Shown: positions 23,121 through 34,523, counted from the first letter of the stretch. The stretch is 64,000 bases of DNA from Mikania micrantha (GCA_009363875.1 CM018694.1:28405415-28469414); one strand, 5' to 3'. Notes: generated by a model from the sequence alone, not told the origin. Made by a program: numbers and translations.

Positions 23121-23197
23121 ACAACACCTATGTGATATAGGTAACAGCTAAAGACAAACGGTTAATCGTTCTCATAACAGCAAACAACCAAACTCAG

Positions 23198-23651
23198 GTG
23201 AGTTTACAGCCCCACTTTTCTATTTCAACGGTTTTACTTTTAACTTTGGGGGTGAGAATACATTGAAACAATTATTTTAGATGTATGACTCGTATGTTGT
23301 AAAACAAATTTTTGAGCGTGCTTATATCGTAATAAAGTCCTCACACAATCGTACCATTTGTTGAACAACAAACGAGGCGTTATTACGTAGTACTACTGGG
23401 TCTGACAAACCTCGCTCGACGAAAACTCCGACTGGCGGTCAGGACAAGCGTAATATCAACCTATGCCATTGTTCACGATAGACTTGGCGGAGGCATCTAA
23501 CAGTCTAGTTTCAGTAGAGGTGAACACATACACTCGGGACCTATGGTTTACAACTTAACATATCCAGTATATATCTCGTTAACTGTTTTACATTATTTAA
23601 ACTCGTGAACTCACCAAGTTTATGTTGACTCGTTTTAGCATGTATTTTCAG
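23198..23651 (+). other. Putative intron in LTR G
   Basis: Donor-like AACTCAG|GTGAGTTTA and acceptor-like TTTAGCATGTATTTTCAG|GAAAC, 454 nt apart. The complement-type block TGAACTCACC is at 23606-23615; its one mismatch to the donor is a G-U wobble pair. LTR I has the same arrangement at 448 nt. Confidence 0.5.
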
Positions 23652-23969
23652 GAAACTAAACACACGATGCTAGGATGCACTTGGAGTCTCAGGATAAAGA
23701 GTCTTACATGCATCAGTTTATAATTTTGGGAACGATATTAATTTTAAGATTTTTGAAACAATGTAGTTGTTTTAAGCAATTTTACTTTCCGCTGCATGAA
23801 AAATTTACTATTTTTGTTGCTATATTTTAATGCAACTTGATTTTAATTATCAAAACTTTGTATTTTCAAACTCATATAGAGTCGTTCTATATGAGTAAGA
23901 GTTTTGATCCTGGAAACGTCACACCTAGCGGTCTGACACAACAAGTGGTAATTTAGGGGTGTGACAGAC

Positions 23970-23982
23970 TGGTATCAGAGCC
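23970..23982 (+). other. iMet tRNA primer binding site of element G
   Basis: TGGTATCAGAGCC, three bases after the LTR end. It marks 20851-23966 as a 5' LTR and G as plus-strand. Confidence 0.9.
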
Positions 23983-24732
23983 TTGGTTATATAGAACTAG
24001 GTTTGCATGTAGTAAACTTAGACTATAGCCATTACTCTACACTAGACACCACACTTAGACATTGCACATTAACATTTTGATATATGTGTACTTATTAAAC
24101 GACATTACATGATAGACAACAACAGAAAGCGTAACCTAGGTAACCGCCCCGCAGAGCAGATGACGGAGGACGAGAATCGCAAGATGCGCTGCATGGTTCC
24201 TTTAGCCGACATCTTCCCATGGGAGATGGCACGTATTCGCTCGCAGAGCAATATGCGGGAGTGGGATTTGTATCCTGATATGATCCATCGATGGATTTGT
24301 TACGAGAGGGTGCCTCCACCCATATCTTTAGGGAGCACATCCAGCCAGCACAGACTACCTGTGATGACCGGCATACGAGCAACCATGAGTCAGAAATCCA
24401 AGGATGTACACAAAACAGAGTAGGACTTTGTGTTACGAGAGTGACGATTCCAACTCTCTCAACTGAAACCCACACTCGGCCACTCAATTTTTGATCATTT
24501 CCACGCGAAATCGGACCATTCCACCGTCCAAATCGTGTGTATTTCAACTCCAACACCCCCGTTTCAAGATTTCAACCCTTTTAATTCCATTTTGGTCAAA
24601 CACGAGCTCCATAGTAAGTATTAGCACCAATCCTTTGCACCAAAACACTCCAAGACGTTTTACCATCAATTTCGACCATAAAAGCACCAAAAACAACCAC
24701 CGATTTCAAAAATGGCGTTCTTGGTGAATCTA

Positions 24733-25000
24733 CAGGCGAATGAGCCATACGAAGGTCTCATTCGTGCGAATGAGAAGTCTCATTCGTTGAAGGAGAGTCA
24801 CATGAATGAGCTACCGAACGAAGGGGTAATCACTCGAATGACGAGGACTCATTCGTATGGGATGACCATACGAATGAGGACTTGTTCGTACGAATGGATC
24901 ACAAGAACGAGAGTATACATTCTCATCATTCCATTCATGTGAATGAAGGCCATTCACACGAACCAACCATTCGCACCAAGAACGACTCAAAATAGCTAAA
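24733..25000. repeat. ATTCGTNCGAAT motif cluster in solo LTR H
   Basis: More than a dozen CATTCG or CGAATG units in both orientations, several paired into palindromes: CTCATTCGTGCGAATGAG at 24757-24774 and TTCGTACGAA at 24885-24894. The same 12-nt palindrome type occurs in copia E (51245-51256), an unrelated superfamily. Confidence 0.75.
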
Positions 25001-25194
25001 TGTTAAAAGTCTTATCTTACACCATTCGCATTGATAAGACTGAATCTTATACCAAATTTTAAATCTCATCAAGATAAAACGAACGAAAAACACATTTTCC
25101 AAAATCACATCAAAATATAACTAATTAAATTATAAAACAGGATTCAAACCGAGAGAACTTACCGAGTGAGTGCATCGACGACCAATAACCTCAG

Positions 25195-26423
25195 GTGAGT
25201 TCACAGACCCCTTGTATTCAATAATCTGGCTTCCAAATCATTTGGGCTGAAAAAATGAAACCTCTTATTCGAATGATCAACGAATAAGAGTTATTTTCAA
25301 ATGATTTCAATAAAAGGGTCAACTCTCAACCTCTTATTCGAATGTTATACGAATAAGTGTCTTTTCAATCATTTTTACTAAGCGTTCATCGCTCCATTCA
25401 ACTTTTCGTCAAACAACAACAAACCAGTTTCGAGGGTTCAAAACACGAATCATCGAGGAGATGTCTGTTGACCACAACAGTTCGAGGCATTGTGCCCAAC
25501 CAAGAGGTGAACGGACACGAACTGTGGAATTGTGTAATGCACAATCGAGAACTATAATTTTCATGGGAATCCCCCGTCAAACAAACAACATTTTTTCATG
25601 GTATCTGTAATTCACTATGACATGTGTCCACACAACATCACATTGAGAATTCGCTAAGGAATTCTCAAGTAAGTCTCATAGAGTCATTTACCATTGGTTG
25701 ACGCGGGTCAACCGACGGCAGCGTAGATGGTACCATAGGTCTAACAAACCTCCAGCGCTGAGGCTGGTACGTTACACACATACACACGTCAAACAACAAC
25801 TCGGATTAGTTTCAGGGGAACGAATCACACAATCATATCAGTTAGGGTTGGTAAATGATTACATGGGTGATATTAGGGATAGACCACACAAACAATAACA
25901 TGATTTTTCAAAACAAACAAATTTTCAAGACCTGGTCTTGAACGAGTTTCAAACGAGTACACAGTAAACAATGTTTTACTACAAGAAAGGAGCGTAAATT
26001 GTGTGATTTTCAAGCCAACAAAACATCTCCTGTATCAGGAGACATATCATACACTTCTTTCTCACAACTTTATTTTCACAATCATTTGTCGTGTCGTGTA
26101 GAGTGGAGATACACAAGTGACAGGTCTGATTTCCGTTAAGGCCATTTTCGTGGATCACTGAAGGGGTGGTGGGCTGGAGGCCGAGCTTTGGCTCTACGTA
26201 TGCCCTATACACAAACTATCCTCGATTATTTGGGATGGTGTCAGTAATGATGTTCAGGCTAACGCACTTGAGTAATTCATTCGTGTTTTCAACACCATTC
26301 GCTCACCACTTTCAAAACCGATGTGAATGGAAATATTTTTACTAGACCTTTTACAAAATCTAATATTTTCAAAACTAATGTGAACTCACCAACCTAGTGT
26401 TGACAGATTTTACGTGTTCTCAG
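25195..26423 (+). other. Putative intron in solo LTR H
   Basis: Donor-like CCTCAG|GTGAGTTCACA and acceptor-like TTTTACGTGTTCTCAG|GTGAAG, 1229 nt apart. Here the complementary pair is 12 perfect bases: GGTGAGTTCACA (25194-25205) and TGTGAACTCACC (26379-26390). This is the longest pairing of the set. Confidence 0.55.
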
Positions 26424-27499
26424 GTGAAGAAAAGGTGAAAGAAGGATGACTTTAGTGAGAGAAGGATAAGATCCCTTAGAGAAACCTTTAACTCCTGTAC
26501 GGAATCTCTCCGGTTAGCCCGGATACAAGATTCAAGACCTGCACCTGTGCAAGCAACCTTTGTGGGACATCTGGTCCTCATTCCAGATGTCCAAGTCAAG
26601 TTGTAATAGAAATAAATTATTAAACAGTTGTAATTTAATTTATTCATTTAAGGAATTTAGTATTTCTCATAATATCATGTGCAATGTAACAATATAATCA
26701 CTCCGATTACAATCACGCCTCGGGACTATTCCGCCCGACGGGTCTCTGATCCGGCCCGTCGGCCCGGGTTGTGACACTACCGGTTCTAGGGTATGCTTTG
26801 GATCATGCCTTGGCGGCCCATGTTGCCTTATAGGATCGAGTGATCCGAAACATGTACGAGATGTCCGGAGATATCTCAACCATACTTGCATACATACACG
26901 TCCTACTTCAGCAAGTAGCACGTCTCGAAGGGGAGTTGGATTACACCAACCGGATGCATGAGAATCTGGTCGACATGACGTGATAGGCACTTAGCCAGCA
27001 GGAGGATACCACTCCTCGACTGGAGCAGGTGGATGCTAGATTCGAGCAGGTCGAAGCCCGCACCGTTGCTGCAGAGGCCCAAGCGCTAGCCACACAGTTG
27101 GCAGCTGAGCCGGCAACTGTATAGGTGGGACATCTATTTAATAATGATGATGAGGAGCCTTTCGAGGACGATGATGAGGAGACATTTGAGGAGAAGGAGG
27201 ACGATGGCCCTGTAGCTAGTGGAGACTCGGCTTCTACCATCTCCTCAGCTACTTAGAGTAGGTTTATTTCTTTATGGCAGTAGTATTATTAGAACCTATT
27301 ATGAGCGGGTTATGCTCATAGAAATCATTTTGGGTAGTAGTGATCAAGTTTGAAACTTATGATTGTACTCTTGAAAAAGTTATTAATGAAATGATGTTTT
27401 GAACTTTATGACCTTATGACATTATACTTGTATGCATGCTAACACACAACTAACTCAAACAGTAAGTAACGTACTATCTATTTTAGATAGAACTAACAA

Positions 27500-28630
27500 A
27501 TGGCAGGACGCGGAACTTACGTACGTGCGAACAGCTGACCCATCAGTTCAGCAGCCATCAGGGCGATGGTGGAAAGACGGGTCAACAAAGCAATCACAGA
27601 ATACGAGGCGGACCATTTTAACAGTGAAACCAGCGGGACCAACATCGGTAAAAACTAACTTTAACTTAACTAACATAGTATAACAAACAAAACCCTAACA
27701 TGTAGACTTGACTGCTGATAAACAGGATCTCACAACAGCAACACCAAAGGGAGTTCATTTTAAACCATTATGAGCTGCCACCGTCACACATTTAAGGGAT
27801 CGGAAGGAGCAGCGGGACTGCTCCATTGGATCGAGAAGGATGAATCAGTCTTCTGTATGTGTGAAAGTTCTGAGGAAAACAAGGTGAATTTGCTATTGGT
27901 ACTCTGGAGGAACAAGCCCTCACATGGTGGAACTCACATGTCCAGACACTAAGTATGGAAGCTGCCAACTCCATTCCTTGGAAGGAATTCACCAAGATGC
28001 TGAAGGATGAATACTGTCCTCGCAATAAGATCAAGAAGTTGGAGGAGGAGTTTTGGGTGCACAAGACAGTAAGCTTGGATATTGAGCAATATGTCTCTCG
28101 CTTCCATGAACTATGCAAGATGTGCTCGGGAATGATTACACCGGAATACAAGAAGATTGAGCAGTTTATCAGTGTCCTGCTGGAGCAGATTCAAAGCATG
28201 GTCACTGCAGTTGACCCTACTCTTATTCAACCCACCATCCATCTAGCCCACGAACTAACGGATCAGGTCGTAGCTCAGGGAAACTGCAAAGATGGGTGAG
28301 CATCTGAAGCCCCACGAGACCAAGCGTAAATGGGAACCGAGCCATAACAAAACCTTCACTCCTCAGCAATCAATTCTTCACCGTCCAGGACCAGCAGAGG
28401 TCTTTACTGCCACTCAATCAGACACCCAGGGGAAGGGGGTGTATAATGGCAACTATCCCAAGTGCAACCACTGCTCATACCACCACTTTCATCCATGCAA
28501 TAGGGTCAAGTGTGCAAGATGTGGAAGAAACATACATATGACGAAAGAGTGCCGTGCCAAACCAAACAAAAATGCCAATCATACACAGAGGGGATGTTTT
28601 ACCTGCGGGAAACCGGGTCACATGCCCTGA
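27500..28630 (+). pseudogene. gag: Gag of element G
   Basis: Begins at ATG 27500 (MAGRGTYVR), with an early stop. A short N-terminal region is followed by the capsid (HTFKGSEGAAGLLHWIEK; SIPWKEFTKMLKDEYCP; EQYVSRFHELCKMCSGM), a linker, and zinc knuckles CARCGRNIHMTKEC and CFTCGKPGHMP near the end. There is a frame shift near 27890-27955. The insertion at 27648-27725 interrupts the frame; without it the reading continues in phase and lines up with B's Gag. Element I has the same gene at 52091-51431. Confidence 0.8.
27648..27725 (+). other. Intron-like insertion in gag of G
   Basis: 78 nt bounded by G|GTAAAAAC and GATAAACAG|GATC, with an ACTTGACTGCTGA segment fitting a branch site about 20 nt before the AG. 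Removal keeps phase (148 nt of coding before it) and yields a Gag that aligns with gypsy B, whose gag has no insertion there. Element I carries the homologous insertion (about 51863-51925, minus) with the acceptor kept and the donor mutated. Confidence 0.6.
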
Positions 28631-29105
28631 GACTGCCTACAATTCAAGAAAGCAGGGGGCAACAAGGCCAAGGGCAGGGCATTCGTCATAGGATCTGGAG
28701 AAGCAAAAGATGACTATCACATCGTGACTGGTATGTTTCTTTTAAATAATGTCTATGCTAGTATATTATTTGATACCGATGCCGATAGGAGATTTATATC
28801 TAGCGAGTTTAGCCAACTTCTTAACATTACCCCAACGCCACTAAAATATAAGTACACCATAGAGTTAGCAGACGGCAAGCTGACAGAGACACAACACATA
28901 TTTCAAGGATGCGTCATGGTTCTGGCGGATCACGAAATCGAAATCGACTTGATGCCAATGACTCTATGGAGTTTTGATGTGGTCATTGGAATGGATTGGC
29001 TATCCGCAAATCAAGCAGAGATCATGTGCAACAAGAAGATTGTTCGAGTCACGTTGTCGAACGGAGATCAGATTTCCATTCAGGCGAACGGCGGGGAATA
29101 CCCTT
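28631..29105 (+). pseudogene. Aspartic protease of element G
   Basis: Follows the Gag knuckles in the same polyprotein. The active-site region reads LFDTDADRRFIS where the family has DTGA, so the catalytic Gly is lost. Later motifs VVIGMDWLS and CNKKIVRV are kept. A stop at about 29105 separates it from RT. Confidence 0.8.
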
Positions 29106-30407
29106 AAACATCATGTCTTGCATGAAGGCTAGCATATATCTGCAAAAGGGATACCCGGCAATACTTGCTTTTATCACAGAACAACCGAAGAAGGAGAGGA
29201 AGATCGAGGACATCGATGTAGTCAGCGATTATCCTGAAGTCTTTCCCATAGATTTACCAATATTACCACCGAAAAGACAAATTGAGTTCCAGATAGATCT
29301 GGTACCAAGAGCTGCACCGATTGCCAAAGATCCATATTGATTAGCCACTACTGAAATGCATGAACTGTCTAACCAGTTGCAGGAACTGCTAGACAAAGGA
29401 TTCATCAGAGCAAGCTTCTCACCCTAGGGAGCACCAGTCTTGTTCATGAAAAAGAAAGACAGAATGTTCAGAATGTGCATCGATTACCTGGAGCTGAACA
29501 AGGTTACGATCAAGAATCAATACCCATTACCACGAATAGACGACCTGTTTGATCAACTACAAGGGTCAAGCTACTATTCGAAGATCGATTTGAGATCTGG
29601 TTACCATCAACTGAGGATACAGGAACATAACATTCCTAAGCCAGCATTTAGGACACGTTATGGACATTACGAATTTTTGGTCATGCCTTTCGGACTGACC
29701 AATGCACCGGCTGTATTCATGGATCTCATGAACCGCGTGTGCAAACCCTATCTTGACAAGTTCATTATAGTGTTCATATACGCTATCCTGATGTATTCTA
29801 AGAATCAGGAAGAACATGTTGAACATCTGAGACTTGTCTTAGAATTACTGAAGGCCGAGCAACTATCCCCGAAATTCCCCAAATGCGATTTTTGGATTCG
29901 CGAAGTCCAATTCCTTGGACATGTGGTTAATGAGAAGGGAATACATGTAGACCCAGCCAAGATCGAAGTTATCAAAAACTGGGAACCACCAAAGACTCTG
30001 ACAGAGGTGCGACAATTCCTAGGACTGACAGGGTACTACAGGCGGTTTATCGAGGGATTTTTGAAGATCGCGCAATCACTTACCTCCCTAGCCCACAAAG
30101 ACAAGAAATTCAAATGGAGAGAGAAACAAGAGTCTACATTCAACTTACTGAAGAAGAAGTTGAGTAGTGCACCAATTCTATCCCTACCTGAGGGATGTGA
30201 GGATTTCGAGGTTTATCGTGATGCTTCAAAACAAGGACTCAGTTGCGTGTTGATGCAACACGAGAAATTCATAGCCTACGCGTGACGACAATTAAAGTTG
30301 CACGAGAAGAACTACACTACTCACGACATACGATACAAAATGCACAATATTCACCGATCGTAAGATCCTACAACACATTTTCGACCAGAAAGAGCTAAAC
30401 ATGAGGC
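29106..30407 (+). pseudogene. pol: Reverse transcriptase and partial RNase H of element G
   Basis: Ty3/gypsy RT: VFPIDLPILPPKRQIEFQID entry, KKDRMFRMCIDYLELNKVTI, SKIDLRSGYHQLRI, and the catalytic box, here FIYAILMYS instead of FIDDILIYS, so both catalytic Asp are gone. QFLGLTGYYRRFIEGF and the RNase H start (EVYRDASKQGLSCVLMQ) follow. Stops occur near 29338, 29428 and 30283. RNase H has an internal deletion, and the sequence ends after FDQKELNMRQIQ at 30407, where copia E begins. Integrase and 3' LTR are missing. Confidence 0.88.
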
Positions 30408-31969
30408 AAATTCAGTGTGCTAAGCTGTTCAGAAACTGAGACAGTCGGTATATAAATATCTGCACACGTAGTGGAAGGACCGGAGGAAGCAACTGTAAAC
30501 ACAGCTGTAGCAGCATATGAATTCTGAGGGAAGGTAGTAACACGTGTAGGAATAGCCCTAGACCCGGACAATGAAGAAGTCGTGACTATTGCAACAAAAA
30601 CAGACTCTGTCCGTCTCTGCAGGACAAATCTAATCCTTCTTCTCTTGGCGGCAGGTGGAGATGATGTCTGAGCAGCAGAAACAGTAGAAGTATTAGTACG
30701 AGTAGTAGGAGAGAAATCAAACTCCGAAACAAATGAGGGATCCTCAATCTCTTCCCTATTTTGTTCTTGCTCTCTTGGCCTCTTCCTTCATTTCATAGGC
30801 TGTGATCTGACCATAATAGTCTCAAACTCATCATCAAATTTCTCAGAGTCTGACTCATTAGATCCCTCTTCATCTCCACCCTCATCATTTTCTTGATCTG
30901 ACTCTTGAGCATCCTCCTCCTTATCTAGAATTGTGGTAGCCCCTATCTCCAAAGGAGTTGAGAAAGTGGCCACAGAAACAACAGTAACAACTAAATCATG
31001 ATGAGCAACACCTGCCTCATCAACATGTCCACCAACACCAATACTAGCATCAACGTCAGCACCAAGATCACCAACACCACCATCACCAGCCCTATCATCA
31101 TCTCCATCATCATCACTATCTACTTGAGGAACGATCATATCCTCAACATCTGAATCAGAGTCATCATGTCCTCATCTCCTCCTAGCAGGTGCCACGTATT
31201 ATGGATTAAGGAGATGTCCAAAAAGACTACGATCTATAGGCCTGGCATCCTTCTACCTGTAATACTTGACACGGTTGAGCGTTTTATCAGTCATATGTTG
31301 CAACTGAATAATATCTGCATTGACCTTGGGGAGATCAGGTAGCTGTGCATCAAAGATCATTTGGAGGAATCTAGGATACATGAGATATTTGTTGTCTCCT
31401 TTTGAGCAAATATTATCCTTCATATGCATGAAGACCATCTTAGAAAAATTGAAAGGAATATTCAGGATCAAAGCTACAAAAGCAGATTTCAGAATCTCTC
31501 TTAGTTAATCAAATTCACCCTGTCTGGATCCCAGGCAGTGCAAAAGAACATGGCACAGATACTTGAACTGTGGACTAAGGTATGCCTTGTTCAGTACTCC
31601 AATGGTAAGATCTCCTCCATACTTGCATCTTAAGAAACAACCTCTTACAAGGTGTTTATCCAACAAAACTGGGTGCTGAGGCAGATCTTAAAACCCACAG
31701 ATTCTCCTGATGTGTTCTACAGATACAACCACATCCCGTCCTCCTACAACTCCCCTAATGATTGTCGGTTCCACAGTACAATCAATGTTAGCAGACTCCC
31801 AGAAAGACTTATGATGTGAGAAGTATGTAACATGTACAGTCGAAATAGCAGTGAAGATACGAGATCGTCTGAGAAAGCAGATGATCCCTAAGAAGTGCTC
31901 AGCATTTTGTGATGACAAGTCCAAAAAGGCACAAATGTTGTTCTTTGAGAAAGCTCTTAGATCAGTCAT
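30408..31969 (-). pseudogene. Envelope-like accessory ORF of copia E
   Basis: Starts at Met 31969 (MTDLRAFSKNNICAF) and runs through stops to about 30410. Features are a conserved N-terminal block (AEHFLGIICFLRRSRIFTAIS; FWESA; SVEHIRR), the KYLMYPRFLQMIFDAQLPDLP motif near 31390, a very acidic stretch (EEDAQESDQENDEGGDEEG) near 30870, and a basic RRRRI-type patch later. From memory, this matches ORFs common in Asteraceae copia (Sirevirus) elements downstream of pol, often called envelope-like. Function is unknown. It sits downstream of E's RNase H, as in that family. Confidence 0.65.
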
Positions 31970-34168
31970 TCTGCAAATAATAAAATAGGCAATTCAGTTC
32001 AGATTGACAAAAATAAAACAATTGACACACTTAAGCAAAAACACTTCATTTGTGCAAATGAATAGGGCATTAGACTAAATAGACACGAATAAAGGCTCAG
32101 ACAAATCAAGAAGTTATACGAATTGACATGATACACGAATGAGATACACGAACAAGCTCAGTCGTATGACATGTTCATTCATTAAACCTCTCAAACGAAT
32201 TGAATACTTCGTGCGACAAGTCACATGAACGAACAATTCGTTCGCCTGTCCATAAACCCTAAAACCCTAACTTAGTAAGATCCATGATCAAGGCACAAAA
32301 ATGGTCACATTGTCATCAGACAATGCCGATGAAACTATATGAACCGGTTTTGGATCGATTTGAGTATGGTTAAATGGTTTATTTGACAGCCATCCGTTCG
32401 AAACCAAAAATCCTAAACCACCTATCTATTCTGCTCAAAATTTGATTTGCGGAGGATGAAATCTGATCCATACAATACCTGAAACAATGTAGATAGGATT
32501 TATGATCAGAAAAGTTCAAAATCACAGTTAAAAAGGAAGTGATCGCCAAGAACTCTCGGTCGGACGAACGGAGATACACACACAGTTAACGAATCAAAAT
32601 AGGGGCGAATGAGGCTTCAGACAAACAGAGAGTTTAAATACAGAACACATTTGTGTCGGAGTCACATTCGTATGAAGGATTTGTTCGTCAATGAGATTCA
32701 TACCAAACAACAGTTCGTTCGTGAACTCCATTCGTCAGTGATGATCAGACAAATTATCCATTCGTTCGTGTGAACCATTCGCGCGCATGAACAATCAAAG
32801 TGGTTCATTCGTGCGAACGAGTCAACAACTTTCATTTTAAACATATTTTAAAACAAGCACTCAAACACCACCGTTGTGAAGTTTTAATCAGTATTAATGA
32901 AAAAGTTTAAACAAAATTAAGCACCTGAACATACAAATGATCATCTAAAAAAATAAAATTGAAAATCTTTTTTTATTTTTCTGATAAGAAGATAACTGTA
33001 CAACTACACTATGACAATCAAACCACATATTTTTGTGAGTAGTCTTTCAGGAGAGTAACATATACACCAGATCATTTCAAATTAGCATCCTTGAATATTA
33101 CGCTATGACACATTGGGTTTATAATGCAACTACTGATATACTTGTCCATTTTAAACCAGACCATACTAGTTTGTAAACACATCAGTGATCACCCATATCT
33201 TCTGACCGAGCTTCCCATTTTAGTCAACCAATACATGTATAAACTAAGTTATTTCTCATCTCTGCACATCTTAAAACCTGAGATCATAAGTTCCATAAGG
33301 TTCCAATTTATTATATTTTTGCATTTTTCTTATAATCAGTTTCTCAATCTCAACACATTCTCATGGACGGCTTCAGCTAAGTCTTTACAAAACAATATGG
33401 CACGTTTAAGAATTGTGTTGATCAAGAGCTTGGTTCTACCCAAATGGATGGCTTCAACCAGGCTGCAACCTAGTGTTTGGCACATGTATGGAATCGAACT
33501 TATTTTAATTTTGTATTTTTCTAGCATATCCTATCTGAATGGACGGCTTCAGCTAGGCTTCGACCCAACAATGTGGCACGTGTACAGAGGCGGACTTACT
33601 TTTATTTGCATGTGATTCATTCATTTTTATCTGAATGGACGGCTTCAGCTAGGCTGCAACCCAACAATGTGGCACGTGTACAGACTCGAACTCATGTATC
33701 ATTGGAAACCTCATAAGATCCTATGATACCAGGTGTATGCTTGATTTGAATTATAACATGTTTATACCTTAAATCAATTTTCTAGAATTTAAACCCATAA
33801 ATCTGACATTCTAAGCAAACACCAATAGTCTATTGACTTGTAAAGTCGGCCTATCAGTACATCAAATCATAATACCCATGTGCTATAAATATGTACATAC
33901 AGTTTTGCTTCAAAGAAAATGACTGGTTAATACATTAATTCCCCAAATCAGACTTCCTCATTTTTTACAATTTTTCAAATGTTTTTGGTTTTTCTAATAA
34001 CCTGCTTTTTCTCCCCCTAAAAACCTAAAACCTAAAATCTTTTTCGTTTTTGAATAAGCAACAAAAAACAACAGAAATACTGTATATACAAAAGAAAATA
34101 AAAATAAGGAGAATCATCAATTGTTTGATTCAGATGAAGGAATGACTTCATCTTTCTGAAAAACACCA
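31970..34168 (-). other. Non-coding region of copia E between RNase H and envelope-like ORF
   Basis: About 2.2 kb. A cluster of ATTCG / CGAAT motifs is at 32080-32830. Four diverged units of a roughly 90-bp repeat lie at 33360-33700. A plus-strand CTCCCCCTAAAAACC near 34010 is the complement of a polypurine tract TTAGGGGGAG, about 150 bp after RNase H, as expected for a Sirevirus with a tract upstream of its extra ORF. No conserved protein was seen; the open frame at 33124-33615 on the plus strand resembles nothing. Confidence 0.6.
33357..33700. repeat. About 90-bp diverged tandem repeat in copia E
   Basis: Four units start near 33360, 33446, 33537 and 33632. Each begins ATGGACGGCTTCAGCTAGG (or ATGGATGGCTTCAACCAGG) and ends with a GTGGCACGTGTA-type box, an E-box or G-box core (CACGTG). 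The second unit shares TTCAACCAGGCTGCAACC with element A near 4985-5003. Confidence 0.8.
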
Positions 34169-34403
34169 TTAGCCGATAACAGATATAGAAATCTGGGTTT
34201 TTTTAAAAGCTTTTGTGTAAAGATCGGTTTTCTGGTAATCCATGTGAATTTTAACAACATAGATTAATTTGTTTTCAAAACAATCACGTATGAAGTGATA
34301 TTTAATGTCGATGTGTTTCGTTTTTGAGTGCTGGACATGATTTTTAGTGACAACAATGGCAGCAGTATTATCAACAAATATAGGAGTGTTAGAAAAATGT
34401 AAC
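34169..34403 (-). pseudogene. RNase H C-terminal part of copia E
   Basis: Encodes the end of a copia RNase H: IFVDNTAAIVVTKN, HSKTKHIDIKYHFIRDC and DLYTKAF. It is the continuation of 38101-38600 after removal of solo LTR F. The target duplication GTAAC (34399-34403) is its boundary. Confidence 0.85.
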
Positions 34404-34523
34404 TGTAACAATTGTGTATTTTCGATTTTTAAATTTTTTTATAAAAAAAATCGTAAAGGAATTATGTGAATCATGTTGTGTTTCAAGTATTTTATCTTAG
34501 AAATATATGTAAATTAATGTGTG

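Larger units (their letters stand above)
20851..23966 (+). mobile_element. 5' LTR of gypsy element G
   Basis: 3116 bp, starting TGTGACACCTCGC and ending GGGGTGTGACA, followed by GAC and the iMet primer site. In order it holds a TAC-centred GC motif cluster (21210-21416), a TATA box (21438-21444), a long AT-rich stretch, CGAACA-type repeats (23040-23120), and the donor and acceptor pair (23197-23651). A diverged relative is LTR I on the minus strand (53202-about 55800). Confidence 0.88.
24360..26776 (+). mobile_element. Solo LTR H (gypsy type) inside element G
   Basis: 2417 bp, TGTGATGACCGG to GGTTGTGACA, flanked by a perfect 5-bp duplication CTACC (24355-24359 and 26777-26781). The G extra ORF continues in frame across the site. 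It holds a CATTCG / CGAATG cluster (24733-25000, more at 25265-25360), the donor and acceptor pair, and a segment at 26160-26215 related to the promoter-like module of LTR B but without a TATA box. No internal region: solo LTR. Confidence 0.9.
24109..27256 (+). pseudogene. Extra ORF before gag in element G, split by solo LTR H
   Basis: Occupies 24109-24359 and 26777-27256. The N-terminus is basic (RKRNLGNRP), followed by a conserved MVPLADIFP segment and a region suited to a coiled coil (LLQQVARLEGELDYTNRMHENL). The tail is very acidic (EEPFEDDDEETFEEKEDD), ending STISS. Four in-frame stops interrupt the second half. Element I has the same ORF in the same place (53075-52300), with matching start, coiled region and acidic tail, so it is a real element gene rather than chance. 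It lies between the primer site and gag, where gypsy elements normally encode nothing. I know no family for it. Confidence 0.65.

Noticed and set aside
24095..24556. 153-codon minus-strand open frame
   Set aside because: It runs across the border between G's extra ORF and solo LTR H and is antisense to both, so it is chance.
32255..32280. CCCTAAAACCCTAA, possible interstitial telomere
   Set aside because: Only two imperfect units; similar AACCCTAAA words occur by chance elsewhere (for example 58020).
33124..33615. 163-codon plus-strand open frame
   Set aside because: It spans diverged tandem repeats in a non-coding part of copia E, with low-complexity AT-rich composition and no domain.
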